Assembly: GCF_029213205.1 (NCBI RefSeq)
Contig: NZ_JARGNH010000006.1
Span: 62,001 to 126,000, forward strand
Origin: Pseudooceanicola sp.
Lineage (GTDB): Bacteria > Pseudomonadota > Alphaproteobacteria > Rhodobacterales > Rhodobacteraceae
Length of the DNA stretch: 64,000 bases
Reading direction: 5' to 3'
The notes beneath the pieces were generated by a model that ran no database searches, had not been told where the DNA came from, and saw nothing but the letters and a program-made list of their open reading frames with translations. The position numbers and the translations under genes are program-made. Below are positions 16,398 through 25,198 of the stretch, piece after piece (the stretch's first letter is position 1; each line of letters opens with the position of its first letter).

Positions 16398-17954
16398 ATG
16401 ACGAATCTGTATTTGAAATCCGCCCCCTATTTGCGCAGCTTGCTGGCCGCCGGGGCGCTGGGCCTGCTGGCCGGGCCCGGCCAGGCGCTGACCGCGGATG
16501 AGCTTTGGGGTCAGTGGCGCGAATACCTGGGCAGCTATGGCTATGAGGTCTCGGCGCAGATCGCCTCGTCCGGTGACACGCTGACGATTTCGGATCTGGC
16601 GGTGAAACTGGACATGAAGGCGTTTGACGCCGGTGCCGGGGCGGTGACGATCAGCCTTGGTCAGATCACCCTGGCTGGGCAATCGAACGGCACCGTGATC
16701 CTGACCCTGCCGCCGGTCACGCCGCTGGTCGTCGATGTCGCGGCCGAGGGCGAACCGCCGGTCAAGGTGACGATGGATTACGCCCAACAGGGGTTTTCGA
16801 TGATCGCCTCCGGCGACAAGGAGGCCACCCATAACGAATTCAGCGCCGACAGCCTGAAAGTGGCGCTGAAATCGATCCAGCAGGATCGGGTGAGCCTCGA
16901 TCTGGGCGTGATCGAACTGGTCCTGGCCGGGCTCAACGGCACCAGCGATATCAGCTCTGGCGCGATCTATACGATCGAACAGGTGCTGGAGGCCGACCGG
17001 CTGAGCTATGTCGTCGACATCCACAATCCGGAGCCGGGCAGTGACGGCACCTTCAAGATGTCCGGCGAGATGCGTGGATTGACGAGCAACGGCGGCGGCG
17101 CAATCCCCAAAGACGTTGACATGACCGATATGGCCGCGGCGCTGAAAGCCGGATATGCCGCCTTTGCCGAGCTTGATTATCAGGGCGGCACTTCCGATAT
17201 CGCCTTTCGTGAGCACGGCAAGTGGTTCGAGCTCAAGACCTCGTCCGAGGGTGGTTCCTTTGACTTCGACATTGACGCCGAGACCCTCAGCTATGGCATC
17301 TTTTCGCAGAACCTGGCGCTTTATACGGCGGGCGACGATGTGCCGTTCCCGGTCAATGTCTCGGCCGAAGAGGTCGGCTTTGGCCTGGCGATGCCACTGG
17401 CGGCCTCGGACGATCTGAAGGATTTCTGGGCCGAGATTTCGGCGACCGGGGTCAACCTGCCCAACGAGGTCTGGATGATGGGCGATCCGGGCAATGCGCT
17501 GCCGCATGATCCGGTGACGGTACAGGCGTCGCTGGCGGGCACCGGGCGGCTGTTTGTCGATCTGACCGACGAAGAGCAGATGATGAAGCTGGGTCAGACC
17601 GGCGGCCTGCCGGGGCTGGTTGAGACGTTGACCCTGGAAGCGCTGACGATCAAGGGCGCCGGCGCCGAGATCAACGCCAGCGCGGTGCTGGATGTCGACA
17701 ATGACGCGCAGAGCCCGCTCGGCCCGTTTCCAAATGTCTTCGGCACCGCCGAGCTGCGGCTGATGGGGGTCCGGGCGCTGGTTGAAAAGCTGGCGGCGAT
17801 GGGGCTGGTACCGCAGGGTCCGGCGTTGATGATCAATGGCATGGTGTCGGAACTGGGCAAACAGGAGACCGGCCCCGACGATCTGTCGGCGCATGTGGTG
17901 CTGGGTGAACAGGGCACGCTGACCGTGAACGACAAGCCGATTCCACTGAAATGA
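16398..17954 (+). CDS. DUF2125 exported protein
   Basis: A 518-residue protein with an N-terminal signal-like helix (LRSLLAAGALGLLAGPGQAL) and then beta-rich sequence of the DUF2125 family, which is common in alphaproteobacteria and predicted periplasmic or envelope-associated. Function unknown. The ATG at 16398 is supported by AAGGAGT about eight bases upstream. The text is full of alternating hydrophobic beta strands such as VSLDLGVIELVLAGLNG, without enzymatic motifs. It is monocistronic by spacing. Confidence 0.85.
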   Translation: MTNLYLKSAPYLRSLLAAGALGLLAGPGQALTADELWGQWREYLGSYGYEVSAQIASSGDTLTISDLAVKLDMKAFDAGAGAVTISLGQITLAGQSNGTVILTLPPVTPLVVDVAAEGEPPVKVTMDYAQQGFSMIASGDKEATHNEFSADSLKVALKSIQQDRVSLDLGVIELVLAGLNGTSDISSGAIYTIEQVLEADRLSYVVDIHNPEPGSDGTFKMSGEMRGLTSNGGGAIPKDVDMTDMAAALKAGYAAFAELDYQGGTSDIAFREHGKWFELKTSSEGGSFDFDIDAETLSYGIFSQNLALYTAGDDVPFPVNVSAEEVGFGLAMPLAASDDLKDFWAEISATGVNLPNEVWMMGDPGNALPHDPVTVQASLAGTGRLFVDLTDEEQMMKLGQTGGLPGLVETLTLEALTIKGAGAEINASAVLDVDNDAQSPLGPFPNVFGTAELRLMGVRALVEKLAAMGLVPQGPALMINGMVSELGKQETGPDDLSAHVVLGEQGTLTVNDKPIPLK

Positions 17955-18041
17955 TCCCTCTGCGGTGCCGGGCCTGATCCCCCCGGCCTGATTTCCCCGG
18001 CCCTCCCATCCCGGCCTGGATGCTGATCTGACAAGAAGATT

Positions 18042-18068
18042 GACCGCCCGCGTTCGGCGTGGGCGGTC
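18042..18068 (+). terminator. Stem-loop after the DUF2125 gene
   Basis: GACCGCCC (18042-18049) pairs with GGGCGGTC (18061-18068) over an 11-base loop. The following ATGCTTTGC has only a short T-run, so termination would be modest. Confidence 0.5.
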
Positions 18069-18146
18069 ATGCTTTGCAAGTGTGGTGGCTTGCACCGGCT
18101 GGTGTGCCGGGCTACCCCCTGTAGGCCGCCGAACCGGAGTCCTCAC

Positions 18147-19496
18147 ATGACCGACGCCCCTGCCGATCTGGAAACCATTGCCGCCGCGCTGCTCGATGCG
18201 GCGCGCAAGGCCGGAGCCGAGGCAGCGGATGCGCTGGCCCGCGATGGCACCTCGGTGTCGGTGGATGTGCGCGCCGGGGCGCTGGAACATGCCGAGCGCG
18301 CCGAGGGCATCGAAATCGGGCTGCGGGTGCTGGTCGGGCAGCGCCAGGCCTGTGTTTCTGCCTCTGACATCCGGGCGGAAACCCTGCAGGCGATGGCCGA
18401 GCGGGCGGTGGCGATGGCGCGCGAAGCGCCCGAGGATCCGTGGATCGGCCTGGCCGAGCCGGGGCAGCTGGCCCGCGAGTTGATCGACCTCGACCTTTGC
18501 GATCCGGCGGCCGAACCGGCGCCCGGGGCGCTGGAAGCGGCGGCTCTGGCGGCCGAGGCGGCGGCGTTGGCGGTCGACGGGGTGGCGCAGGTCTCGGGTG
18601 CCAGCGCCGGCTATTCGGCCTCGGCAATGCATCTGGCGGCGAGCAACGGGTTTTCGGCCGGGATGCGGCGCACCTCCTCCAGCCTGTCCTGCACCGCGAT
18701 TGCCGGGCGTGGCGCCGGGATGGAGCGCGATCACGATTACGATGGCCGTCTCTATCGCGCCGATCTGCGTGATCCGGCCGATATCGGCCGCCGGGCCGGG
18801 GAACGGGCGGTGGCCCGACTCGGCGCCCGCCAGCCCAAGACCGGGGCCTATCCGGTGATCTTTGACGAACGGGTGGCCGGATCGATCATCGGCCATCTGC
18901 TGGGGGCGGTGAACGGCCAGGCGATTGCCCGGGGTGGGTCATTCCTGCGCGACGATCTGGGCGCCCAGATCCTGCCTGCCGGCCTGTCAGTGACCGAGGA
19001 TCCACTGCGCCGCCGGGTGGCCGGGTCGCGCGCCTTCGACGGTGAGGGGCTGGCCACGGCGCGGCGCGATATCATCCGCGACGGGGTGTTGACCGGCTGG
19101 ACCATGGACCTGGCGACGGCCCGGCAATTGGGGATGACCGCGACCGGCAATGCGGCGCGCGGCCTGTCCTCGCCACCCTCGCCCGCGACTTGGAACATCG
19201 AACTGACCCAAGGCAGGCAGAGCCGGGCCGAGTTGATGCGCGAGGTCGGCACCGGGCTGTTGGTGACCTCGCTGATCGGCGCGACGATCAACCCCAACAC
19301 CGGCGATTATTCCCGCGGCGCCGCCGGATTCTGGATCGAGAACGGCGAGCTGGCCTATCCGGTAAATGAGATCACCATCGCTGGCAATCTGCGCCGGATG
19401 TTCGCGGCGATGGTGCCGGCCAATGACGCGCGCGGCTGGCTGAGCCATGTGGTGCCGTCACTGCTGATCGACGGGCTGACCCTTGCTGGAAGCTGA
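18147..19496 (+). CDS. pmbA: Metalloprotease PmbA/TldE
   Basis: A 449-residue TldD/PmbA-family protein, a partner of the TldD protease that matures peptide antibiotics and degrades unfolded peptides. Recognisable blocks are VSVDVRAGALEHAERAEG at the N-terminus, the central GAYPVIFDERVAGSIIGHL, and the C-terminal GTGLLVTSLIGATINPNTGD followed by YSRGAAGFWIENGE. The start at 18147 has GGAG upstream. tldD itself is not in the window. The monophosphatase downstream overlaps by 14 bases. Confidence 0.92.
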   Translation: MTDAPADLETIAAALLDAARKAGAEAADALARDGTSVSVDVRAGALEHAERAEGIEIGLRVLVGQRQACVSASDIRAETLQAMAERAVAMAREAPEDPWIGLAEPGQLARELIDLDLCDPAAEPAPGALEAAALAAEAAALAVDGVAQVSGASAGYSASAMHLAASNGFSAGMRRTSSSLSCTAIAGRGAGMERDHDYDGRLYRADLRDPADIGRRAGERAVARLGARQPKTGAYPVIFDERVAGSIIGHLLGAVNGQAIARGGSFLRDDLGAQILPAGLSVTEDPLRRRVAGSRAFDGEGLATARRDIIRDGVLTGWTMDLATARQLGMTATGNAARGLSSPPSPATWNIELTQGRQSRAELMREVGTGLLVTSLIGATINPNTGDYSRGAAGFWIENGELAYPVNEITIAGNLRRMFAAMVPANDARGWLSHVVPSLLIDGLTLAGS

Positions 19497-20259
19497 CCTG
19501 GATCTGTTGGTTGCGGCGGCGCGCGAGGCGGGGGAGATCGCGCTCGATTTCGCCGGGCGGGCGCATCAGAAATGGGAGAAGCCGGATGGCGCCGGGCCGG
19601 TGACCGAGGCCGATCTGGCGGTGAATGCGATGCTTGAGGCGAAGCTGCGCGAGGCCCGCCCCGACTATGGCTGGCTGTCCGAGGAAAGCCCGGATGATCC
19701 CGACAGGCTGACCCGCGAACGGGTGTTCGTCATCGATCCGATCGACGGCACCCGCAGCTTTATCGAGGGCGGCGAAACCTGGGCGCATGCGCTGGCGGTG
19801 GTCGAAAACGGCACTGTGACGGCGGCGGTGGTCTTTCTGCCGGTCAAGGACAAGCTCTACAGCGCGGCGGTGGACGAGGGCGCCTGGTTGAACGCGCGCC
19901 CGATCCGTGCCTCGCATCGGACCCGGGTCGAGGGCGCGACGATGCTGGCAGCCAAGCCGGCCTATGAGTCGCGGCATTGGCCCGGTGGCATGCCGGTGCT
20001 GGTGCGCCATTACCGCCCGTCGCTGGCTTATCGCCTGGCGTTGGTCGCAGAGGGGCGGTTCGATGCGATGCTGACCCTGCGCGACAGCTGGGAATGGGAC
20101 ATTGCCGCCGGGGCGCTGTTGCTGGCCGAGGCCGGGGCTGCGGTGAGCGACCGCCATGGCGGGCCACTGAAGTTCAACAATCCGCATCCGCAGGTGCATG
20201 GGGTGGTCGCCGCCGGGCCGGATGTGCACAGCGGCCTGTTGGCCGGGCTGCACGGCTGA
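19483..20259 (+). CDS. Inositol monophosphatase family protein (CysQ-like)
   Basis: A 258-residue Mg-dependent phosphatase of the inositol monophosphatase/3'(2'),5'-bisphosphate nucleotidase superfamily. The metal site is LSEES (65-69) and DPIDGTRSFI (85-94), with the second motif WEWDIAAGALLLAEAG near residue 200. It could hydrolyse PAP, inositol phosphate or a similar small phosphate ester; the sequence does not decide. The start is a TTG at 19483 that overlaps pmbA, so translation is probably coupled. Confidence 0.87.
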   Translation: MLEADLDLLVAAAREAGEIALDFAGRAHQKWEKPDGAGPVTEADLAVNAMLEAKLREARPDYGWLSEESPDDPDRLTRERVFVIDPIDGTRSFIEGGETWAHALAVVENGTVTAAVVFLPVKDKLYSAAVDEGAWLNARPIRASHRTRVEGATMLAAKPAYESRHWPGGMPVLVRHYRPSLAYRLALVAEGRFDAMLTLRDSWEWDIAAGALLLAEAGAAVSDRHGGPLKFNNPHPQVHGVVAAGPDVHSGLLAGLHG

Positions 20260-20300
20260 GGCATTGCGCCACCCGGCAGGGTGGCGCGCTGGGCGGCGCC

Positions 20301-20361
20301 TCGGGGGATCGACCCCCTCGGTGCCGGGCCTCCGGCGGGAATATTTCCGGCAAGATGAAGC
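20301..20361 (+). repeat. Dispersed palindromic repeat, copy 3
   Basis: CGGGGGATCGACCCCC opens the unit, followed by GCCTCCGGCGGGAATATTTC and CGGCAAGATGAAGC. The end is nearly identical to the copies at 52175 and 54129. It lies between the convergent monophosphatase and mbfA genes. Confidence 0.8.
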
Positions 20362-20370
20362 GGCGGGTGG

Positions 20371-21345
20371 TCAGCCGGAGCCGATCAGCACCCCGGCGGC
20401 GAAGACCAGCGCCCCGCCCAGCACCACCTGGAAGGCGGCGCGAAAGAACGGGGTTTCCATATAGCGGTTCTGGATCCAGGCGATTGCCCAGAGTTCGAGG
20501 AAGACCACCACGAAGGCGGTGATCGTCGCGGTCCAGAAATCCGGGATCAGATAGGGCAGGGCGTGTCCGAGGCCGCCGAGAGTGGTCATCACCCCGGCCG
20601 CGATGCCGCGTTTCACCGGCGAGCCGCGCCCGGAGAGTTCGCCGTCATCCGAGGCGGCCTCGGTGAAGCCCATCGAGATCCCTGCCCCGATCGAGGCGGC
20701 GAGGCCGACGAGGAAGGTGGTGCCGGTGTCATGGGTGGCGAAAGCGGTGGCAAAGATCGGCGCCAGGGTGGAGACCGAGCCATCCATCAGCCCAGCCAGC
20801 CCCGGCTGCACCCAGGTCAGGATGAACTTGCGATGCGAGGATCGCGCCTCGGCGGCTTTTGAATCGTCATCGAGATACCGCTCGGCCAGATCTTCGGCCT
20901 TGCGCTGATGCCCGGCCTCGGCGGCGGCGAGATCACCGAGCAGAGCGCGGGTGGCGGGATCGGTACTGCGGGCGGCGGCGGCAAGGTAGAAGTGTTCGGC
21001 GTCGCGCTCCATGCCTTCGGCCTCTTCGCGGATCCGCTCGATCCCGAGGTTCTCGATCAACCAGACCGGGCGGCGGGCATAATATCCCGCAACATGTTCG
21101 CGCCGGATCAGCGGGATGGTGTTGCCGAAGCGTTCGGTGAACAGCGCGATCAGCCGCCGCCGGTGCTCGTCTTCTTCGGTTGCCATGCCGTCGAAAATTG
21201 CGGCGCTGTCGGGGAATTCGGCGCGCAGCCGTTCGCCGTAGCTGCGATAGATCTGGGCGTCGTCCTCTTCTGACGAAATGGCCAGGGCGAGGATTTCACG
21301 CTCGCTCAAATCGCGAAATTGACGGCGTTGGGTGAGAAAGCGCAT
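20371..21345 (-). CDS. mbfA: Membrane-bound ferritin A (ferritin-like plus VIT1 domain)
   Basis: A 324-residue two-domain protein. The N-terminal ferritin-like helical bundle (about 1-165) carries the di-iron ligand motifs ISSEEDDAQIY, TEEDEHRRRL and AAEAGHQRKAED. The C-terminal VIT1-type membrane domain has several helices (LVGLAASIGAGISMGFTEAA near its start). MbfA exports iron across the inner membrane and protects against peroxide stress in Agrobacterium and Bradyrhizobium, under Irr control. I found no obvious Irr/ICE box in the 120 bases upstream. Confidence 0.92.
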   Translation of the reverse strand: MRFLTQRRQFRDLSEREILALAISSEEDDAQIYRSYGERLRAEFPDSAAIFDGMATEEDEHRRRLIALFTERFGNTIPLIRREHVAGYYARRPVWLIENLGIERIREEAEGMERDAEHFYLAAAARSTDPATRALLGDLAAAEAGHQRKAEDLAERYLDDDSKAAEARSSHRKFILTWVQPGLAGLMDGSVSTLAPIFATAFATHDTGTTFLVGLAASIGAGISMGFTEAASDDGELSGRGSPVKRGIAAGVMTTLGGLGHALPYLIPDFWTATITAFVVVFLELWAIAWIQNRYMETPFFRAAFQVVLGGALVFAAGVLIGSG

Positions 21346-21465
21346 GGCGGTCTCCGGCTGGTGGCAGGTCCGGGGCAGGGTAGGCCTTTGCTGGGGGGGC
21401 GTCCAGTTTGCATCGCTGCGAATCGGGGGCCTGGCTCCGGAAATCGGTGCCCGCGCGGCTTGCCG

Positions 21466-21484
21466 AAACTGAACCGTTCAGTTT
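21466..21484. promoter_or_regulatory. TetR operator palindrome
   Basis: AAACTGAACCGTTCAGTTT is a perfect 8+3+8 inverted repeat about 57 bases before the TetR gene. Its size and symmetry are typical of TetR/AcrR operators, so autorepression is likely. It also lies in the divergent region with mbfA. Confidence 0.78.
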
Positions 21485-21541
21485 ATTATGAGGCCGCATG
21501 TCGCCGCGCTGAAATTGCCGCCCACCAACCCCGGAGTTGCC

Positions 21542-22168
21542 ATGAACGCACCGAAATCCGTCATCCGTGTCGGCCGGAAATTCGAGCAGGTGCTGGAAGG
21601 CGCGCGCGACGTGTTCCTGGCCCAGGGCTTTGAAGGCGCGTCGGTGGATGAGATCGCCAAGCGGGCCGGGGTGTCGAAAGCCACGCTGTACAGCTATTTC
21701 CCCGACAAACGGTTGCTGTTTGTCGAAGTGGCCAAGCGCGAATGCGGTCAGCTGGCCGATGACGCGTTGGATCTGATCGCCCTCGATCTGCCGCCGCGGG
21801 AGATGCTGCGTCTCGCCGCCGACCGGATGGTGAGCTATTTCAATTCCGATCTGGCGATCAACACCTTTCGGGTCTGCGCCTCTGAGGCCGAGCGGTTTCC
21901 GGAACTGGCGCGGGAATTCTATCGCAATGGCCCGGAACTGGGCCGCGCGCGGCTGATGACCTACCTGGCAGGCGAGACCGGCAAGGGCGGGTTAACGATC
22001 GACGACATCGAAATGGCCGCCGATCAATTCGCCGAATTGTGCAAGGCGCGTCTGTTCTGCGACCGGATTCTTGGCATGCGCGCCCGGCTGACCCAGGCGG
22101 AACTCGACCGCATCGCCGCCGAGGCGGTCGAAACCTTCATGGCGCGCTACGGGCCGCGCCCGACCTAA
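21542..22168 (+). CDS. TetR/AcrR family transcriptional regulator
   Basis: A 208-residue regulator. The N-terminal helix-turn-helix is GASVDEIAKRAGVSKATLYS followed by YFPDKRLLF, with the usual long preceding helix FEQVLEGARDVFLAQGFEGA. The C-terminal ligand-binding helices are of the AefR/TetR_C type (ADRMVSYFNSDLAINTFRV). The ATG at 21542 is the start that begins just before the DNA-binding domain. No efflux genes adjoin it, so the target beyond itself, possibly mbfA, is unknown. Confidence 0.88.
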   Translation: MNAPKSVIRVGRKFEQVLEGARDVFLAQGFEGASVDEIAKRAGVSKATLYSYFPDKRLLFVEVAKRECGQLADDALDLIALDLPPREMLRLAADRMVSYFNSDLAINTFRVCASEAERFPELAREFYRNGPELGRARLMTYLAGETGKGGLTIDDIEMAADQFAELCKARLFCDRILGMRARLTQAELDRIAAEAVETFMARYGPRPT

Positions 22169-22875
22169 TCGAGGCGGCGGATCATCAGCTGATTTCCGGC
22201 GCCGCTGCGGGTTTCGAACGCCTTCAGCTCGGCCACCAGATCGGACAGTTTACGCTTGCCATAGGATCGGGTGTCGAAATCCGGGTTCTCGGCGGTGATA
22301 TACTGGCCGACCTGACCCAGCGGATACCAATCGTCCTCACCCTCGATCCGATCCATGGCGCGGCGGATCAGCGGCACCGCCTCGATCGGACGCATCTTGG
22401 CAGTGGGTTTTTCAGTGCCACGCACCGGATCCGCGTCTTCGGTGATGTTTTCCAGCAGGATGAAGCGGTTGCAGACATTGCGCAGGCTTTCCGGCGCCTT
22501 GGCCTCGCCGATGCCGATGACGTCCAGACCCTGTTCGCGGATCCGGTTGGCCAGCGCGGTGAAATCGCTGTCCGAAGACACCAGCACAAAGCCGTCAAAG
22601 CGGCCGGTGTGCAGGATATCCATCGCGTCAATCACCAGCCCGATGTCGCTGGCGTTCTTGCCCTTGGTGTTGGCCGTTTCCTGATGCGCGACCAGGCCCA
22701 GCGCCCGGGTCTGGTCGGCCCAGTTGCGCAGCCGTTCTGCGGACCAATCGCCATAGACCCGGCGCAGGGCCGGTTCGCCAAAGCTGGTGATTTCCTTGAG
22801 CACGGCAGCCGCGAACCGGGCCGGGATGTTGTCGGCGTCGATCAGAACGGCGTAAAGTTTGCGGGTGTTGGGCAT
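22165..22875 (-). CDS. NYN-domain RNase-like protein with LOTUS/OST-HTH domain
   Basis: A 236-residue protein. The N-terminal NYN (PIN-like) domain has LIDADNIPARF at residues 11-21, KNASDIGLVIDAMDIL and VLVSSDSDF, which supply the acidic metal-binding residues. The C-terminal region (WYPLGQVGQYITAENPDFDT then RSYGKRKLSDLVAELKAF) is an OST-HTH/LOTUS RNA-binding domain. It is probably a metal-dependent RNase or RNA-binding protein. The ATG at 22875 follows AGGAG. Its stop overlaps the convergent TetR stop by four bases. Confidence 0.87.
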   Translation of the reverse strand: MPNTRKLYAVLIDADNIPARFAAAVLKEITSFGEPALRRVYGDWSAERLRNWADQTRALGLVAHQETANTKGKNASDIGLVIDAMDILHTGRFDGFVLVSSDSDFTALANRIREQGLDVIGIGEAKAPESLRNVCNRFILLENITEDADPVRGTEKPTAKMRPIEAVPLIRRAMDRIEGEDDWYPLGQVGQYITAENPDFDTRSYGKRKLSDLVAELKAFETRSGAGNQLMIRRLD

Positions 22876-22974
22876 TTGTGGCTCCTGTTGCAATGCCATC
22901 CCTCGCATTGAAAGCGCACCGGGTCAAATCAAGGTGCGGGCGCAGGCGTCAGGTGGCGGTTGGTGCGGCGGTGA

Positions 22975-23571
22975 TCATGCTGACACAAATCGGACAACCT
23001 GATTTCGGATCAACTCAATTCCGTGATCGGAAGCGACGATCCAGATGGCGTTAAAGGTCACGTCTTTGAGGTCAGTTATTTCAAGAGCGTCTAGCTCCCA
23101 TTCCGGAGTCTCAAAGCTGTTGGCATATGTATTGGGATAAATCAGAAGAGTATCTATCCGATAGTCTACCTGTGATTTTCGTCGTATTGCCTGACCGACC
23201 AACTCGGAAAACCGGCGTTTCCGAGTCGGGTCGTCCAAATCAATTTCGTCCACTTTGGTTGGCTCGGTGTCCTGCGCGTCTTTTTCGCGGGATGTCCAAA
23301 GCTTCTGTTCTTCCGGATCGACCGCTTCTGTCACTTCAATGAAGTTTTTACCAATTTGGTCATTCAAAACGAAATCGGGGCGGTCGCGCTGGTTGATGCT
23401 GATAGGATAGGCAAATTTGCGGGCATTCGCTTTCAAAAACAGAAGCATCACATAGCCTTCGAGCAGGTGCTGCTTTCCACGTCGCTCCAACCTCGGCGGT
23501 GGAGATCCCCACCGCTCTTCAGCGATCGCAATCAGATCTGACCAGTTCGCGGCCCGAACCTCTGGCGTCAA
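22975..23571 (-). CDS. Hypothetical protein, PD-(D/E)XK nuclease-like, low GC
   Basis: A 198-residue protein of unknown family. RPDFVLND then FIEVTEAV looks like the core of a PD-(D/E)XK nuclease (D, then E-x-T in place of E-x-K), preceded by a helix [15 protein letters not shown]. This is inference from motif shape only. The start chosen is the TTG at 23571, whose TTGA overlaps the adhC stop; the frame extends upstream only inside adhC. Base composition is much lower in GC than the neighbours (25 of 60 bases at 23101-23160), suggesting acquisition. Confidence 0.6.
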   Translation of the reverse strand: MTPEVRAANWSDLIAIAEERWGSPPPRLERRGKQHLLEGYVMLLFLKANARKFAYPISINQRDRPDFVLNDQIGKNFIEVTEAVDPEEQKLWTSREKDAQDTEPTKVDEIDLDDPTRKRRFSELVGQAIRRKSQVDYRIDTLLIYPNTYANSFETPEWELDALEITDLKDVTFNAIWIVASDHGIELIRNQVVRFVSA

Positions 23572-24698
23572 TACAGCACCACCGAACGGATGCTTTCGCC
23601 CGCATGCATCAGGTCGAACCCCTTGTTGATCTCCTCCAGCGTCAGCCGGTGGGTGATCATCGGGTCGATCTGGATCTTGCCCTCCATGTACCAATCAACG
23701 ATTTTCGGCACATCGGTCCGCCCCTTGGCGCCACCGAAAGCGGTGCCTTTCCAGACCCGGCCGGTGACCAGCTGGAACGGGCGGGTGGTGATTTCCGCGC
23801 CTGCCGGGGCGACGCCGATGATGATCGATTCCCCCCAGCCGCGATGGGCGCATTCCAGCGCCTGGCGCATCACGTTGACATTGCCGGTGCAGTCAAAGGT
23901 GTAATCCGCCCCGCCGATCAGGTCGCCCCGGCGCTTGGTCAGGTTGACCAGATAGGGCACCAGATCCTCGCCGATCTCGCTCGGGTTGACGAAATGGGTC
24001 ATGCCGAATTTCTCGCCCCATTCCTTTTTCGAATTGTTCAGATCAACGCCGATGATCATGTCGGCCCCGGCCAGCCGCAGGCTCTGGATGACGTTCAGCC
24101 CGATCCCGCCGAGGCCAAAGACCACCGCTGTCGCGCCAATCTCGACCTTGGCTGTGTTGATCACCGCGCCGATGCCGGTGGTGACGCCACAGCCGATATA
24201 GCAAATCTTGTCGAACGGCGCGTCTTCGCGCACCTTGGCCAGGGCGATTTCCGGCAGCACCGTGTGGTTCGAAAACGTCGAACAGCCCATGTAATGCAGG
24301 ATCGGATCGCCATCGAGGGTGGTAAAGCGGGATGAGCCATCAGGCATCAGCCCTTGGCCCTGGGTCGCCCGGATCGAGGTGCAGAGGTTGGTCTTGCCGC
24401 TGGTGCAGGAATAACATTCCCGGCATTCCGGGGTGTAGAGCGGGATGACGTGGTCGCCCGGCTTGACGCTGGTGACACCGGCGCCGACCTCAAGCACCAC
24501 ACCGGCGCCCTCATGCCCCAGAATCGCCGGGAACAACCCTTCGGGATCGGCACCGGACAGGGTGAATTCGTCGGTGTGGCAGATGCCGGTGGCCTTGACC
24601 TCGACCAGAACCTCACCGGCGCGCGGGCCTTCCAGGTTCACCTCCATGATTTCCAGTGGTTTTCCGGCTTGCGTGGCGACGGCGGCACGGGTGCGCAT
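23568..24698 (-). CDS. adhC: S-(hydroxymethyl)glutathione dehydrogenase, class III ADH
   Basis: A 376-residue NAD-dependent formaldehyde-detoxifying dehydrogenase. Catalytic zinc ligands lie in [15 protein letters not shown] and GHEGAG, the structural zinc in the [15 protein letters not shown] loop, and the Rossmann glycines in [15 protein letters not shown]. Length and all motifs are intact. It oxidises S-hydroxymethylglutathione to S-formylglutathione; the hydrolase for the next step is encoded separately at 33898. The low-GC gene follows it with overlapping codons. Confidence 0.96.
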   Translation of the reverse strand: MRTRAAVATQAGKPLEIMEVNLEGPRAGEVLVEVKATGICHTDEFTLSGADPEGLFPAILGHEGAGVVLEVGAGVTSVKPGDHVIPLYTPECRECYSCTSGKTNLCTSIRATQGQGLMPDGSSRFTTLDGDPILHYMGCSTFSNHTVLPEIALAKVREDAPFDKICYIGCGVTTGIGAVINTAKVEIGATAVVFGLGGIGLNVIQSLRLAGADMIIGVDLNNSKKEWGEKFGMTHFVNPSEIGEDLVPYLVNLTKRRGDLIGGADYTFDCTGNVNVMRQALECAHRGWGESIIIGVAPAGAEITTRPFQLVTGRVWKGTAFGGAKGRTDVPKIVDWYMEGKIQIDPMITHRLTLEEINKGFDLMHAGESIRSVVLY

Positions 24699-24844
24699 GG
24701 TGTAGTCCTCCCTGAAGGTTCCCGCCGAAGGTGGGCGAAAGACGGCTCATTTGCAACGCTTCACGCGGCTGTTGCTTGTCATTTTGCCGCCGCCGGCTTC
24801 ATGCTGGCGGCAATGGGCCCGAGACCCGAGATGAGGACAAGAGC

Positions 24845-25132
24845 ATGATCCGTTTGGCATTTGCCGTGCTGGCGCTGGCGCTGCTGAGCGCCTGCAAGGA
24901 AGAGGATGACCCGATGCCCAACACGGACGAGTCCGCCTTGCAGGACGCCTGTGGCGCCTCCGGCTTGCAGGATATCGTCGGGCTGAAGTTTGATGCCAAC
25001 CTGCTGCCCGCCGGATCCGGCAAGGTGCGGGTGATCCATCCCGACACCATGGTCACCAGGGATTACCGCCCGGACCGGCTGAACATCATTCTGGACGAGA
25101 GCGAAATCGTCACCGATGTGCGCTGTGGCTGA
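24845..25132 (+). CDS. I78-family peptidase inhibitor lipoprotein
   Basis: A 95-residue lipoprotein. The signal sequence MIRLAFAVLALALLSAC ends in a lipobox (LLSAC), so the cysteine at 17 would be lipidated. The mature part has the I78 inhibitor features: CGASGLQDIVGLKFDANLLP, KVRVIHPDTMVTRDYRPDRL and a final VRCG with a paired cysteine. The family inhibits serine proteases such as elastase. The chosen ATG at 24845 starts directly at the signal peptide. It is divergent from adhC. Confidence 0.85.
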   Translation: MIRLAFAVLALALLSACKEEDDPMPNTDESALQDACGASGLQDIVGLKFDANLLPAGSGKVRVIHPDTMVTRDYRPDRLNIILDESEIVTDVRCG

Positions 25133-25160
25133 GGCTTGCCTCGGGTTGCGGTCCGATATA

Positions 25161-25193
25161 TCCCTTATCTGGGAATGATTCCCAGATAAGGGA
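25161..25193. promoter_or_regulatory. Perfect 33-bp palindrome at the XRE-cupin gene
   Basis: TCCCTTATCTGGGAAT (25161-25176), one central base, then its exact complement (25178-25193). It ends five bases before the ATG at 25199 and includes the likely ribosome site AAGGGA. It could be a DNA operator for the regulator it precedes, an RNA hairpin hiding the ribosome site, or both. Confidence 0.75.
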
Positions 25194-25198
25194 ACAAC

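Noticed and set aside
16263-18896. Very long minus-strand frame continuing upstream of the SDR gene
   Set aside because: It overlaps DUF2125 and pmbA, both clear genes; high GC gives long spurious frames.
21346-21465. Irr/ICE iron-control box upstream of mbfA
   Set aside because: No motif resembling the Irr box or a TTTAGAA-type palindrome was found by eye in the 120 bases before the start.
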